A stretch of 64,000 nt of DNA, taken from assembly GCA_026225255.1 (NCBI GenBank), contig JAMFSJ010000049.1, forward strand, positions 19,733-83,732, in the 5' to 3' direction. The notes beneath the pieces are model-generated. The model worked only from the letters and a program-made list of their open reading frames with translations. It ran no database searches and was not told the origin of the DNA. Positions 1 through 9,013 of this stretch are shown here, piece by piece. Numbering within the stretch: position 1 is the stretch's first letter; every line of letters begins with the position of its first letter. The stretch is from Methylacidimicrobium fagopyrum. GTDB taxonomy: Bacteria > Verrucomicrobiota > Verrucomicrobiia > Limisphaerales > UBA11358. The translations under genes and the position numbers were made by a program.

Positions 1-422
1 CACGAGACGCTGGCGACGACCACGACATCGCGCCGCGAAAAGAGCGACGCCATCGTCGAGAGCCGCAACCGTTCGATTTCTTCGTTCACGCTGGAATCTT
101 TTTCGATGAACGTATCGGTGCGCGGGATGTAGGCTTCCGGCTGATAAAAATCGAAGTAGCTGACGAAATATTCAACCGCGTTGTTCGGAAAAAAACCTTT
201 AAACTCGGCGTAAAGCTGCGCTGCCAACGTTTTATTATGCGAAATGATAAGCGTCGGTTTGTTGATGTTCTTGATGACGTTCGCAACCGTGAACGTTTTG
301 CCCGAACCGGTGACCCCGAGCAAGGTCTGATGCTTCGCGCCGGCGACAATTCCGGCGGTCAATTTTTCAATCGCCTGCGGTTGGTCACCGGCGGGCGCAT
401 AATCGGAAACGAGTTCAAACAC
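1..422 (-). CDS. uvrB: UvrABC excinuclease subunit B, N-terminal part (cut by window edge)
   Basis: UvrB is the damage-verifying helicase-like subunit of bacterial nucleotide excision repair; it is loaded onto DNA by UvrA and recruits UvrC. Translating the minus strand from 422 gives a reading frame that opens with [20 protein letters not shown], followed by the Walker A loop [14 protein letters not shown], then [15 protein letters not shown] and the beta-hairpin region [24 protein letters not shown] region, all hallmark UvrB sequence. About 140 codons are present; the rest lies beyond base 1. The frame has a stop just upstream (near 446) and the only good start is the GTG at 422-420, so GTG is the likely initiator. 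No strong ribosome binding site is visible. The gene lies 39 bases downstream of the protease/beta-helix gene on the same strand. Identification is firm; the start is inferred. Confidence 0.93.
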   Translation of the reverse strand, partial: MFELVSDYAPAGDQPQAIEKLTAGIVAGAKHQTLLGVTGSGKTFTVANVIKNINKPTLIISHNKTLAAQLYAEFKGFFPNNAVEYFVSYFDFYQPEAYIPRTDTFIEKDSSVNEEIERLRLSTMASLFSRRDVVVVASVS

Positions 423-461
423 GGATTGAAAATAAACGCGAATTGGGCGGTGTCAAATGGC

Positions 462-3400
462 TCACCACAATACTTGGGCGCGATAAAAGCGTTGGGAAAT
501 CGTCGATGCGCCCGGATCGGGCAGGAAAAGATTGGTGCCGTTACCGATGATTTGGTCGGCCAGGATTGACCAGGTGCCTTGCAGTAAATCATTACGATAT
601 TGCACGCGATAAACCGTGCCGTTGGCGGAATTCAAACTGACAACGTTCGTGGAAATCGCGGGATTGAGCGCGATCAAAGTCAAAAAGCTGGCGGCGTTGG
701 TGGGATTCGTGCCGGCGAGAAATTCCTGATAATTGTTGACCCCGTCGTGATCCGGATCGGCCGTGTTGGCGGAAGCGGCGTTGGTGGTCGCGCCGCTGCC
801 CCCAAAATAAAGCGCGCGCCAGACGTTCGGAATTCCATCATTCACACCGCTGGTCATTGTCACAGCGACGCCGGTGGATAGTTGCGAAGTATTGCCGGCG
901 GGATCGGTAACCGTCGCGGTGACGGCGCGTCCGAGCGGCAGATGCGCGCCGAGTTGGGCCGTGAAGCCGGCGCTGCCGCCAGTGCCTGTGATGCCTTGCG
1001 AGCCGAGATAGGTCATGGATTCGGCGCTGTTGGCTGGCGTGGCGTCGGAGTAAAAATCCAATTGATAACTCTTTCCGTTCACGCCGTTGTAAGTGCCGGT
1101 GACGGTTGTATTGGTGGTGACGACGGCGGAAGAAATAGCGGGTGCGGCGAGACTATTATTGCCGCCATTGTAAAGACCGATGGCTGAATAGGTATTATTA
1201 AAGATCGAATTACCACGAATTGTATTATTGGTGGAACCGCTGGAAATCACCTGAATTCCATCCGACGTGTTGCCAGAAATCAGATTCGCCGCTCCTGGCG
1301 TCACGCCGCCAATGAGGTTTGAAGTCGTGCCGGAGTAAAGGGCTATGGCAGCGTAACCGTTACCATTCCCAATCGCGGCCCCATTGGTGAGGTTCAAGCC
1401 AATGGTATTGCCTTGAACAATGTTTCCACTGCTACTCAAATCAATGGCGATGCCATAGTTATTGTTACCGGAAATAAAATTGCGCGCCCCACCGAGACCG
1501 CCGATGACGTTCGCCGACGGACCATCATAAATTTCGATGCCTGAATATCCATTGGGAATCGCGGCATTGCCGGCGGCATTCAGACCGATGATGTTTCCCT
1601 GCACAAAATTATTGGCGGTGCCGGCGGTTTGAAATAGGACGCCTTGATTGCCGTTGCCGGAAATCACGTTGCCCGCGCCCGGCGCACTGCCGCCGCCGAT
1701 ATTGCCGGTCGCGCCGCCAAAAAAATTCAATCCAGCCCAAGTATTGGCGATCGCCGCCGTGCCGGCAGGGTTCAAACCGATGTAATTTCCCTGGATCAAA
1801 TTATTGTTCGCGCCAATGTTCCCCACGACCACGCCTTGCTCGGCATTGCCGGAAATAATGTTTCGCGCGGATGCCGTCGTGCCGCCGATGAGGTTTGATT
1901 GCGCACCATTAAAAATGCCAACGCCGGAATAACCATTGGGAATCGCCGCTGTGCCCGCCGCATTGAGGCCGATGTAATTGCCCTGCACAGTATTTCCCGT
2001 CGTGTTCGGCGTGGAGATGGACACACCTTGCGGACCGTTGCCGGAAATGACATTGCCCGCGCCAGTGGCCGTTCCGCCGATAATGTTGCCGGATGAACCG
2101 TTGAAAATATCCACGCCGGCATCGTGATTCGGCATTGCCGTTGTGCCGGTCGGATCAAGGCCGATGTAATTTCCGGCAACGATATTGCCGCTGGTATTCG
2201 TCGTGATGGCGACGCCTTGCAAGGTGTTTCCGGAGATGATATTTCGCGCGGTCGAGGTGTAGCCGCCGATCAGATTTGATTGCGCACCGCCATAAATCTC
2301 AATGCCCGCCCACGCATTCGGCAACGCCGCGTTGCCGTTGGCGTTGACCCCGATGTAATTGCCCTCAACGACGTTATTCCGCGTGCCGGGATCGCGAATG
2401 AACAATCCCTGATACAAACTGCCGCCGATGATGTTGCGCGCGGCCACCGTCGTGCCGCCCACGATATTGCCGTTCGCGCCAGCGGCGATTTCGATCGGAT
2501 AAAAAGTATTCGGCACCGCCAACATTCCGTTCGCATCCGTGCCGAGATAACAGCCGCTCACGGTGTTGCTGACGGCGCCGCTGCCGGTGATCAAAACGCC
2601 GGCGACTGGAAAATTATTGATGATGAACGAACGCGCGACGCAGTTGGTGCCTTTAAATTGCAAGCCGCTGGGGAAAACATTCAGCGCCTGACCGAGGCTG
2701 CCATTAAGCAAAATCTGCGGGCCATTTGGATTGTTATGCACCGGTTCGGTGCTGCCGTCGAGCGTGGTTGCGTTGACGAGGCTGGGCAGAGCGTCGCTCG
2801 GCAGAATATTAAAAACATTGTTGCTGAAACCGGTGTCGCTGTTGGAAATATTAAATGAGATCGTCGTGCCGGGATGATCAAAGGCGTAATACAACGCCGC
2901 CCGCAAGCTGCCGGGGCCACTGTCTTGCGTATTGGTCACGATGTTCGTGATGCTTGGCCCGGCACCGTAAACTGCGGCCATGCCGGCGCGGTCGCCCGGA
3001 CTCAGCACCGGATCAAATTGGACGCCCATGAGATTGATATAGTTTGTGTAAGCGGGCAGCGGTTCAATCGTGTCGAGCGACGGATTCACCGAAAAGGCGT
3101 TGCGCGAATATTCCATGACGGACAGAAAATCATACGCCGTTTTATTTTTGGAATTGGTTAGTTTGACGAAATTGCCTTCCGTGCCGGACGTGATGTTGGC
3201 GGTCAGGATGGTCACGTAGCTGTCGCGATCCGAACGTGATTGTTCATGGACCAATCCGAGGGTGTGGCCGAGTTCGTGGCAGATCGTCGCGTGGTTCCAA
3301 GACGTCGGACCGATCTGGAGAAATTGCTGGCCGCCGACCATGCCCACGATGGATTGGCCGCCTTCCAAGCCGGCACCTTCGAAAACCAAAACATAATTCG

Positions 3401-3794
3401 CCTGCGACGTTCGCGGAATGAAATGCACATTGGCGAACGTGGACCATTCGGCACAGCCGTCGAGAAACGCCTTTTGTTTCACGGACGAAACGTTGTTGCT
3501 GAAAGAATAATAAACATTCCCACTGGTCCAGGTCGGAGCCGTGCCGTCAAAAGCCAGTTTGGGTTGGGGCGCGCCAGCGAGTTGATTGCGCCAATATTGG
3601 AGAAGCGGAACTTGGATACCCATATCGCCGACTTGCGCGATGGTCTGGCCGGGTTGGACGCCCGCGAGAATTTTATCCAGCACCGCCACATTCCAATCCG
3701 GTGCCGAAGTGCTCGCGGCGAACAGCGATTGATGGAATAAAATGACGGCGGCGAGAACGACAAGGCCGCACCAATGGCACAAGCGAATGTTCAT
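462..3794 (-). CDS. Secreted astacin-like metalloprotease with parallel beta-helix repeats
   Basis: An 1110-residue exported protein. Residues 1-26 form a signal peptide. Residues about 85-280 are an M12/astacin-like zinc protease: HELGHTLGLVHEQSRSDRD starts at His173 and supplies the three zinc His plus the following Glu, and SVMEY (Met227) is the Met-turn. A segment with the TNTQDSGPGSLRAA signature near 287-300 opens a long right-handed beta-helix region (about 300-880) made of roughly ten degenerate repeats with the recurring pattern NLIGG..ARNIISGN..QGV and GNYIGL...GTAAIPN. The C-terminus has a calcium-binding type DPDHDGVNNYQEF motif (near 1030) and an ending module (VYRVQYRNDLLQGTW to RFYRAQV) also seen in the nuclease at 48865. 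Likely function is extracellular or cell-surface proteolysis/adhesion; the substrate is unknown. The family assignment of each domain is strong, the combined role is inferred. Confidence 0.85.
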   Translation of the reverse strand: MNIRLCHWCGLVVLAAVILFHQSLFAASTSAPDWNVAVLDKILAGVQPGQTIAQVGDMGIQVPLLQYWRNQLAGAPQPKLAFDGTAPTWTSGNVYYSFSNNVSSVKQKAFLDGCAEWSTFANVHFIPRTSQANYVLVFEGAGLEGGQSIVGMVGGQQFLQIGPTSWNHATICHELGHTLGLVHEQSRSDRDSYVTILTANITSGTEGNFVKLTNSKNKTAYDFLSVMEYSRNAFSVNPSLDTIEPLPAYTNYINLMGVQFDPVLSPGDRAGMAAVYGAGPSITNIVTNTQDSGPGSLRAALYYAFDHPGTTISFNISNSDTGFSNNVFNILPSDALPSLVNATTLDGSTEPVHNNPNGPQILLNGSLGQALNVFPSGLQFKGTNCVARSFIINNFPVAGVLITGSGAVSNTVSGCYLGTDANGMLAVPNTFYPIEIAAGANGNIVGGTTVAARNIIGGSLYQGLFIRDPGTRNNVVEGNYIGVNANGNAALPNAWAGIEIYGGAQSNLIGGYTSTARNIISGNTLQGVAITTNTSGNIVAGNYIGLDPTGTTAMPNHDAGVDIFNGSSGNIIGGTATGAGNVISGNGPQGVSISTPNTTGNTVQGNYIGLNAAGTAAIPNGYSGVGIFNGAQSNLIGGTTASARNIISGNAEQGVVVGNIGANNNLIQGNYIGLNPAGTAAIANTWAGLNFFGGATGNIGGGSAPGAGNVISGNGNQGVLFQTAGTANNFVQGNIIGLNAAGNAAIPNGYSGIEIYDGPSANVIGGLGGARNFISGNNNYGIAIDLSSSGNIVQGNTIGLNLTNGAAIGNGNGYAAIALYSGTTSNLIGGVTPGAANLISGNTSDGIQVISSGSTNNTIRGNSIFNNTYSAIGLYNGGNNSLAAPAISSAVVTTNTTVTGTYNGVNGKSYQLDFYSDATPANSAESMTYLGSQGITGTGGSAGFTAQLGAHLPLGRAVTATVTDPAGNTSQLSTGVAVTMTSGVNDGIPNVWRALYFGGSGATTNAASANTADPDHDGVNNYQEFLAGTNPTNAASFLTLIALNPAISTNVVSLNSANGTVYRVQYRNDLLQGTWSILADQIIGNGTNLFLPDPGASTISQRFYRAQVLW

Positions 3795-3889
3795 AGGTAG
3801 ATTTTTTTCTGACGATTTCGACTATAACCACCACCCGCCCGCCGACAAGTAAAATGCAGGTGAACTCCGCCAACTCATTTCTGTATGTA

Positions 3890-3952
3890 GCGGCGGTCTG
3901 TCGCCAGATTTTTCGATTCGTTTAATACTCAACAGTGGTCACAGACCGCCGC
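3890..3952. repeat. Perfect 12-bp inverted repeat upstream of esterase gene
   Basis: GCGGCGGTCTGT at 3890-3901 is perfectly complemented by ACAGACCGCCGC at 3941-3952, with a 39-base spacer. It lies between two divergently transcribed genes, so it is not an obvious terminator; it looks like one of the dispersed intergenic palindromes in this genome. Confidence 0.6.
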
Positions 3953-4038
3953 CCCCGCATTTGCCGTGGCCGTCTTTCATCACCCAGACTTCAAGGTTGA
4001 AATCCCGGAGCATTTGCCCCAGTTTGTTTTGATACATC

Positions 4039-4914
4039 ATGAAAATATTTTTTGCCTCGGCAATCTTGTTGTTCTCGCTCACCTTATCCCGCGCCCAAAT
4101 GCAAACTGCGATTCCACTCTGGCCGAACGGGGCGCCCGGCGCACTCGGCACCAATGCCAATGACATTCCCACGCTCACGCCGTATTTGGCCGATCCAACC
4201 AATGCCACCGGCGCGGCGATGGTCATCTGTCCCGGCGGCGGTTACGCGCATCTCGCGCCGCACGAAGGCAATGATTATGCGCTCTGGCTCAATCAACATG
4301 GCGTCACTTGTTTCGTCCTCAAATATCGCCTCGGCTCCAGCGGCTATCATAATCCGGCGATGATCGAAGACGCCGCCCGCGCCGTGCGCTGGGTGCGCGC
4401 CCATGCGGACGACTATAAAATTGATACGCACCACGTTGGCATCATGGGTTCGTCCGCGGGCGGACATCTGGCGGCGACGTTGCTGACGCATTTCGATGCC
4501 GGCGATAAGAATTCCACCGACGTGATCGAGCAACAAAGTTCGCGACCGGATTTGGGCATTCTTTGTTACGCCGTCATCACGATGGGTGAATTTGCGCATC
4601 AAGGTTCCAAGGATAATTTGCTCGGCAAAAACCCTTCGCCCGAACTCGTGCAAAATCTTTCCAACGAATTACAAGTGACCGCCAACACGCCCACCTGTTT
4701 TCTCTGGACGACTTATGAAGACAAAACTGTGCCCATGGAAAACACGATGTTATTCGCTGCCGCCTTGCGGAAAAATCATGTGCCGTTCGCGCTGCACATT
4801 TACGAAAAAGGCCCGCACGGCATGGGCTTGAAAGATAAACCACCGTTCGCCAATCCACATCCGTGGGCGGGTGACTGTTTGTTCTGGTTGAAAGAAAACA
4901 AGTTCGTGAATTAA
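4039..4914 (+). CDS. Secreted alpha/beta-hydrolase (acetylxylan esterase / xylanase-B type lipase)
   Basis: A 291-residue exported hydrolase of the acetyl-esterase/lipase superfamily. Residues 1-19 are a signal peptide. Residues 65-69 (PGGGY) form the oxyanion-hole segment typical of this family; GSSAGG at 137-142 is the nucleophile elbow with Ser139 as nucleophile; the catalytic Asp is probably in the YEDKTVP segment and the His is H260 in GPHGMGL. Enzymes of this family annotated as endo-1,4-beta-xylanase B or carbohydrate acetylesterases remove acetyl groups from plant polysaccharides; that fits the nearby fucosidase but the true substrate is not visible. Length is normal for the family. 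Monocistronic, divergent from the protease gene. Confidence 0.85.
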   Translation: MKIFFASAILLFSLTLSRAQMQTAIPLWPNGAPGALGTNANDIPTLTPYLADPTNATGAAMVICPGGGYAHLAPHEGNDYALWLNQHGVTCFVLKYRLGSSGYHNPAMIEDAARAVRWVRAHADDYKIDTHHVGIMGSSAGGHLAATLLTHFDAGDKNSTDVIEQQSSRPDLGILCYAVITMGEFAHQGSKDNLLGKNPSPELVQNLSNELQVTANTPTCFLWTTYEDKTVPMENTMLFAAALRKNHVPFALHIYEKGPHGMGLKDKPPFANPHPWAGDCLFWLKENKFVN

Positions 4915-4946
4915 AATGTAACTCTAGTCATATTGCTAGGCGTGCT

Positions 4947-5252
4947 ATGGATACCACGGACTTTTGGCAGCAGGTCAGGCAGCGACGTAATTTATTTTTT
5001 TGGACGTGGATAGGCTGGTTGCCAGTCGACGGGATTTTTGTTGGCGGCTATCAGATAATTGCCGGTCACGAGGCCCCGCCTTCATTCGTTTATCCATTGG
5101 TTTATTTGTATGGTGCGATTTGGTTTTGGACGGCTTTCAGGATTCGGCAGCTTCGATGTCCGAAATGTCGAAAGCCAGCTATTGCCACTCCGTTTTTCTT
5201 GATGCGAGATGCCAAATGCAGACATTGTGGTTTGGCGAACGCGCACGTTTAG
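4947..5252 (+). CDS. Small membrane protein with C-terminal zinc ribbon, function unknown
   Basis: A 101-residue protein I do not recognise. It has two hydrophobic stretches (about 17-38 and 48-65) and a C-terminal four-cysteine ribbon (Cys71, Cys74, Cys91, Cys94) that would face the cytoplasm. It begins 32 bases after the esterase stop and may be co-transcribed with it. Two other small membrane/zinc-ribbon proteins occur in this window (9014 and 20214 regions) but with the ribbon placed differently. No function can be assigned. Confidence 0.6.
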   Translation: MDTTDFWQQVRQRRNLFFWTWIGWLPVDGIFVGGYQIIAGHEAPPSFVYPLVYLYGAIWFWTAFRIRQLRCPKCRKPAIATPFFLMRDAKCRHCGLANAHV

Positions 5253-5300
5253 TATCACATTTAAAGTGAAAAACGGGTTGGTTTTGACCTCGTTCCACTT

Positions 5301-6113
5301 TCAAAACCCGCGCAAATCCGTGCTGCTGCGTTTGGGTAAACCTGGCGCGGGCGTGCGTTTAAGCACGAGATATTCAATCCCGTTTTGTTCGCAATATTCA
5401 CGCTTGCCGCCTTTGTCGCCATCTTCGTTCACGGCGTAAATATCCGGCTTAAGTGATTTGATTTCTGGATCCGCATCCAACCAGCCGTCGCCACTGGAGA
5501 TCAACGCCTGCTTCACAAATTTGATCGAGCCGACGACATAACGGCGTTCAGCCTGCGACAGCAGCGGATGTCCTTCACCCTTGAGCAAACGGATATTCGC
5601 ATCGTGACCGACGATGACGTGCAGGCTGCCGTAAGTGCTGACCTCTTCCAAAAAACGCACATGACCGGAGTGAAACCAATCAAAACTACCGGTGACGATG
5701 ACTTTTTTCCGACCGATGATCGGCGTCAAAGATGACGGCTCAGGAAAATCTTTGAGATCATCCGCTTTGAAAATGTGACGAACGATTTTATGTTCACGGG
5801 CAAAAGCTTCGCGTGCGGCGTTGGTTGTCGTTTCAAGATCCGCCCAAACATCCGCACTTACGTTTTTTGGCAACTCATCAATGTTCACTGAACTGTCCGC
5901 TTCAATCACGCGGTTCACATAACGAACGGCGTTGAGAAAATAACTGCGTTCGGCCCACGGAAATTTGGGCGGCTGACCGGTAAGTTTTTGAACCGTCGCA
6001 TCAGGCCAGAGCAGAACGGAAAGTTCGCCCAGTTTCGCGGCCTCTTCCAAAAAACGCAGATCGCGCGACCGCAAGTCGTCAAACGCGCCGGAGATGATGA
6101 TTTGTTTTTTCAT
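5301..6113 (-). CDS. Tandem-duplicated cytidylyltransferase-family protein
   Basis: A 270-residue protein made of two homologous Rossmann-like nucleotidyltransferase domains (residues 1-75 and 134-270). The C-terminal copy has the family signature HSGH (148-151) after VTGSFDWF, and an RSSTDLR motif near the end that matches the second nucleotide-binding signature. The N-terminal copy aligns (SGAFDD..SRDLRFLEEAAKLG against TGSFDWFHSGHVRFLEEVSTYG) but its HxGH is replaced by RSRD, so it is probably inactive. Members transfer CMP or AMP to phosphorylated alcohols or sugars (glycerol-3-P, ethanolamine-P, heptose-1-P). The ATG at 6113 is chosen because it overlaps the upstream kinase stop as ATGA and starts right at the domain; a longer upstream frame reads through the kinase gene and is unlikely. 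Third gene of the fucosidase operon. The substrate is inferred to be a sugar 1-phosphate. Confidence 0.82.
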   Translation of the reverse strand: MKKQIIISGAFDDLRSRDLRFLEEAAKLGELSVLLWPDATVQKLTGQPPKFPWAERSYFLNAVRYVNRVIEADSSVNIDELPKNVSADVWADLETTTNAAREAFAREHKIVRHIFKADDLKDFPEPSSLTPIIGRKKVIVTGSFDWFHSGHVRFLEEVSTYGSLHVIVGHDANIRLLKGEGHPLLSQAERRYVVGSIKFVKQALISSGDGWLDADPEIKSLKPDIYAVNEDGDKGGKREYCEQNGIEYLVLKRTPAPGLPKRSSTDLRGF

Positions 6114-6907
6114 TTGGCGGATGTGCGCACACTCACCTGAAATGCACCGGGAAATTTTTCCTTCGACGCAACGAGCAGATAACCACCGCCGCAGCCGGAG
6201 AACATCGCGCCGGGGAATTGCTTTTGATACGCGAGCAGAATTTTCTTCAAATTCACCTTCAGGCGCGGATGTGACACGACGTGCGGCAGAATCTTTTCCC
6301 AGCACAACATCGTTTCATTAAACGACGCGCCGAGCGCGTTCACATCCATTTGCTTGATCGCGTCGAAGCAGAGCTTTCCCGATTCGCCCAGCCGTGCGAT
6401 CCATTTCGGTTCCAGATTTTTAATGCCGAGCGGATGATAACCATCCGGGCGCGGCTCGATGGGCAGCAAATGCAAAACGGTTTCCAGCCAGCGCGCGTGC
6501 TTCGTGGAGTTCAAACTTTCGATATGCGCCGGAAAAATGCCGCCTTCAAATTTGAAATCGTAATCCAGCCGGTTCACGCCGGGATAAACTAATCCGATCA
6601 TGTCCTGCGAACCGCTCGGCTCGGCTTTGCCTTGATTCTCGGCGGCGTAAAGTTCGCGCACCAATTCAGCAGGCGGACGATTGGGCAATTTATTTTTCCA
6701 GAGCTGCGTCGCCACCGCGCGCGTGCCGCTGGCGATGCCGGAGCGATCCATCGGCCGGAAATCAGGCTCAATCTGCACCACGACCATTGAACCAAACGGC
6801 TTGGGATTGTGGCGCGAAACAAACGGTTGATCAATCCAGCCGCCCGCGAGTTGCAGACGATTGGGAATAGCCCCTAAAAGTTGGGTGACGGCAGATATTT
6901 TTTGCAT
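6110..6907 (-). CDS. GHMP-superfamily small-molecule kinase
   Basis: A 265-residue kinase of the galacto-/homoserine-/mevalonate kinase superfamily. The N-terminal PNRLQLAGGWIDQP segment corresponds to the sugar-recognition motif 1, SGIASGTRAVA (about 57-67) to the glycine-rich ATP loop (motif 2), and GCGGGYLLVA near residue 240 to motif 3. It is shorter than most sugar GHMP kinases (300-400 residues). It starts 17 bases after the fucosidase stop and overlaps the nucleotidyltransferase start by four bases, so the three are almost certainly one transcript. The likely reaction is phosphorylation of a monosaccharide, possibly L-fucose, at C1; the substrate is inference from context only. Distinct from the Fkp-type L-fucokinase family as far as sequence shows. 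Confidence 0.8.
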   Translation of the reverse strand: MQKISAVTQLLGAIPNRLQLAGGWIDQPFVSRHNPKPFGSMVVVQIEPDFRPMDRSGIASGTRAVATQLWKNKLPNRPPAELVRELYAAENQGKAEPSGSQDMIGLVYPGVNRLDYDFKFEGGIFPAHIESLNSTKHARWLETVLHLLPIEPRPDGYHPLGIKNLEPKWIARLGESGKLCFDAIKQMDVNALGASFNETMLCWEKILPHVVSHPRLKVNLKKILLAYQKQFPGAMFSGCGGGYLLVASKEKFPGAFQVSVRTSAK

Positions 6908-6924
6908 CGGTTCAATGGCGAAAG

Positions 6925-8874
6925 TCAGGGGCCAACGAAAGTCAATCGCACGGAATTAAGATTCATGGCTTTCCAACTCGCCGCATCTTTAGCACGCACG
7001 CTCACGGTCAGTTTGCCTGGCTTGGAAATCGTAATCGTGCCGAGATCGCTCGTCAAAAATTGATCCCAGCCGGCCGTTTGCGGTGATGTGGCCGCGAGCG
7101 TTTTATCACCGACACCGATGATAAATTCAGCCGGGCCACTGGCGGCGGCAATGGTCGTGCTAACCTGATAAGTTCCCGGCTGGCGAATTTGTGCGGTCCA
7201 CGAAACCCATTCATCCGCCTTGTCCCAATAGCCGATGTCAGGTTTGCCGCCTTGTTCTTCCAGCTTGATTGTCTCGCCGTGCAGCGTGGCGTCGTCAGCC
7301 GTGAAAGTCAGTTGCCCTTTGGCATCCGGCGCAACCACTTTCGGCGTCACCGACGCGATCACCGGTTTCAAATTACTGCCGGTGATTTTCAACGAACACG
7401 TCAGGTCGCTTAATTTTTCGCCGGGCAACGTGACGATCAATCCGTCCGTCGTCTGCGTGAATTTTAATTTCCCTTTATGCCCGAGCAACTCGACGCGTTT
7501 GATTTGGTTCACCGTCGCATCGTCCGTTTTGGCGAGTGACTTGATCGTAAAGGTTTCGTCGTCCGGCCAGCCGAGCGCGATCGCATACAGCGTTTTGCCT
7601 TTCGTCGTGAAGCGGATGTCTTTTGCGGTGTAATTAAAATTCTCCTTGAACATGCCGCCTTTGGCCTGCACCGCGCCTTCGCCGTAGAGCAGCCACGGAC
7701 GCGTGCCGTAAATCGCTTCACCATTGATCGCCGTCCAATCCGCGAGTTGATGCAACATCGTTTCCACTTCCGGATCGAGCGAACCATCGGGCCGCAACAC
7801 GACGTTGAGCAGCAAATTTCCGTTCTTGCTCGTGATATCCACGAGCATGTGCACCGTCCAACTCAACGGCTGATATTTCCAATGCCGGTTGTAAAACCAA
7901 TCGCCGATCGACGTGTCCGTCTGCCACGGCGACGGATTGATGCCGCCGTTCACGCCACGTTCGTAATCCTGCACCCAACGGCCGTCGGACGGTTGTTTGC
8001 AATTATAAATCGCCGTCAACTTGCCGTGGTTGTGTTGCAAATTATCGTTGTAAAGATTGGCGATTTGCGCCAGACCGACTTCGTTGCCGAAGACCACGCC
8101 GCCGTCGCTGTAAAGCAAATCGGGATGATAATCGTCCACGAGCTGTTTGATCTCGGCATACCATTGCCGCTGCCAGCGCGGATCATTGGAATACCAACTG
8201 GTGTCGCCGGGCTGTGCGGGAAAATGGTAGAGATCCCAATTATTGGAATCCGCGCCGTCATACGGCACGCCCGCCAGCGGACCGGTCTTGTCCGCTTTAT
8301 GCGCATCTTGAAACCACGTGAAACTCGCGCCGAGATGTTCGGAAACGCCGAAGGGCAAACCATTTTCCTTCGCGGCTTTTTGCCATTCGCCGACCACGTC
8401 ACGATGCGGGCCGTAATTTAGTGAATTCCATGAGTGCAACGGTGAATTCCACAGGAAAAAATCATCGTGATGCGTGCCCATGCTGACGAAATATTTCGCG
8501 CCCGCCTTTTTGTAGAGCGCCATCAATTTTTCCGGATCCCACTTTTCCGCGTGCCACAACGGGATGATATCCTTCCAACCATTCGTGGACGGATGGCCGT
8601 AGCGCGCGAGGTGGTCTTTATAATCCGCCGAGCCCTGCTCATACATTTTGCGCGCATACCAGTCGCCTTCCATCGGCACGGCTTGCGGCCCCCAATGCGC
8701 CCAGATGCCAAACTTGGCGTCGCGAAACCATTCCGGACATTGATAATTCGTGAGCGAATTCATCGTCACCTGATACGGCCCGGCGGTCACCGGCAAATCA
8801 CCAGCGGGTGTTGGGTCGGCGAAAACGCCAGTGAGGGACGCGAATAGAATCGTGAAGGCGAGGGTAGTTTTCAT
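6925..8874 (-). CDS. Secreted alpha-L-fucosidase, glycoside hydrolase family 29
   Basis: A 649-residue exported glycosidase that removes terminal alpha-L-fucose. The start chosen (8874) gives a clean signal peptide, MKTTLAFTILFASLTGVFA; a frame-open ATG 15 codons upstream would spoil it. The GH29 barrel spans about 35-370, with WFRDAKFGIWAHWG near the start, the MGTHHDDFFLW segment, and DLLYSDGG whose Asp is the expected nucleophile. A beta domain follows (C-terminal of GH29, about 375-480) and then an extra carbohydrate-binding-like module (about 515-649, GQPGTYQVSTTIAA-like pattern typical of DUF5077/CBM appendages). First gene of an operon with a GHMP kinase and a nucleotidyltransferase, suggesting released fucose or a fucosylated product is phosphorylated and activated. 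Confidence 0.93.
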   Translation of the reverse strand: MKTTLAFTILFASLTGVFADPTPAGDLPVTAGPYQVTMNSLTNYQCPEWFRDAKFGIWAHWGPQAVPMEGDWYARKMYEQGSADYKDHLARYGHPSTNGWKDIIPLWHAEKWDPEKLMALYKKAGAKYFVSMGTHHDDFFLWNSPLHSWNSLNYGPHRDVVGEWQKAAKENGLPFGVSEHLGASFTWFQDAHKADKTGPLAGVPYDGADSNNWDLYHFPAQPGDTSWYSNDPRWQRQWYAEIKQLVDDYHPDLLYSDGGVVFGNEVGLAQIANLYNDNLQHNHGKLTAIYNCKQPSDGRWVQDYERGVNGGINPSPWQTDTSIGDWFYNRHWKYQPLSWTVHMLVDITSKNGNLLLNVVLRPDGSLDPEVETMLHQLADWTAINGEAIYGTRPWLLYGEGAVQAKGGMFKENFNYTAKDIRFTTKGKTLYAIALGWPDDETFTIKSLAKTDDATVNQIKRVELLGHKGKLKFTQTTDGLIVTLPGEKLSDLTCSLKITGSNLKPVIASVTPKVVAPDAKGQLTFTADDATLHGETIKLEEQGGKPDIGYWDKADEWVSWTAQIRQPGTYQVSTTIAAASGPAEFIIGVGDKTLAATSPQTAGWDQFLTSDLGTITISKPGKLTVSVRAKDAASWKAMNLNSVRLTFVGP

Positions 8875-9013
8875 GGTGGTTGCCCGTTGATGAAAAACTA
8901 TTCGCGGGAACGAATCCATCCTAAAAAGTGAGTGCCATCGAACTCGTTAAGCAAACCGTAATAACGAAACTGAAAACATCAACTGCGTATTTTTTCCTTC
9001 TCAGCCAATCTGA

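Noticed and set aside
1300..2530. Regularly recurring DNA segments that suggest a CRISPR array or tandem repeat
   Set aside because: The segments vary in length and sequence and translate to beta-helix repeats of a single long protein; there are no identical repeats with unique spacers.
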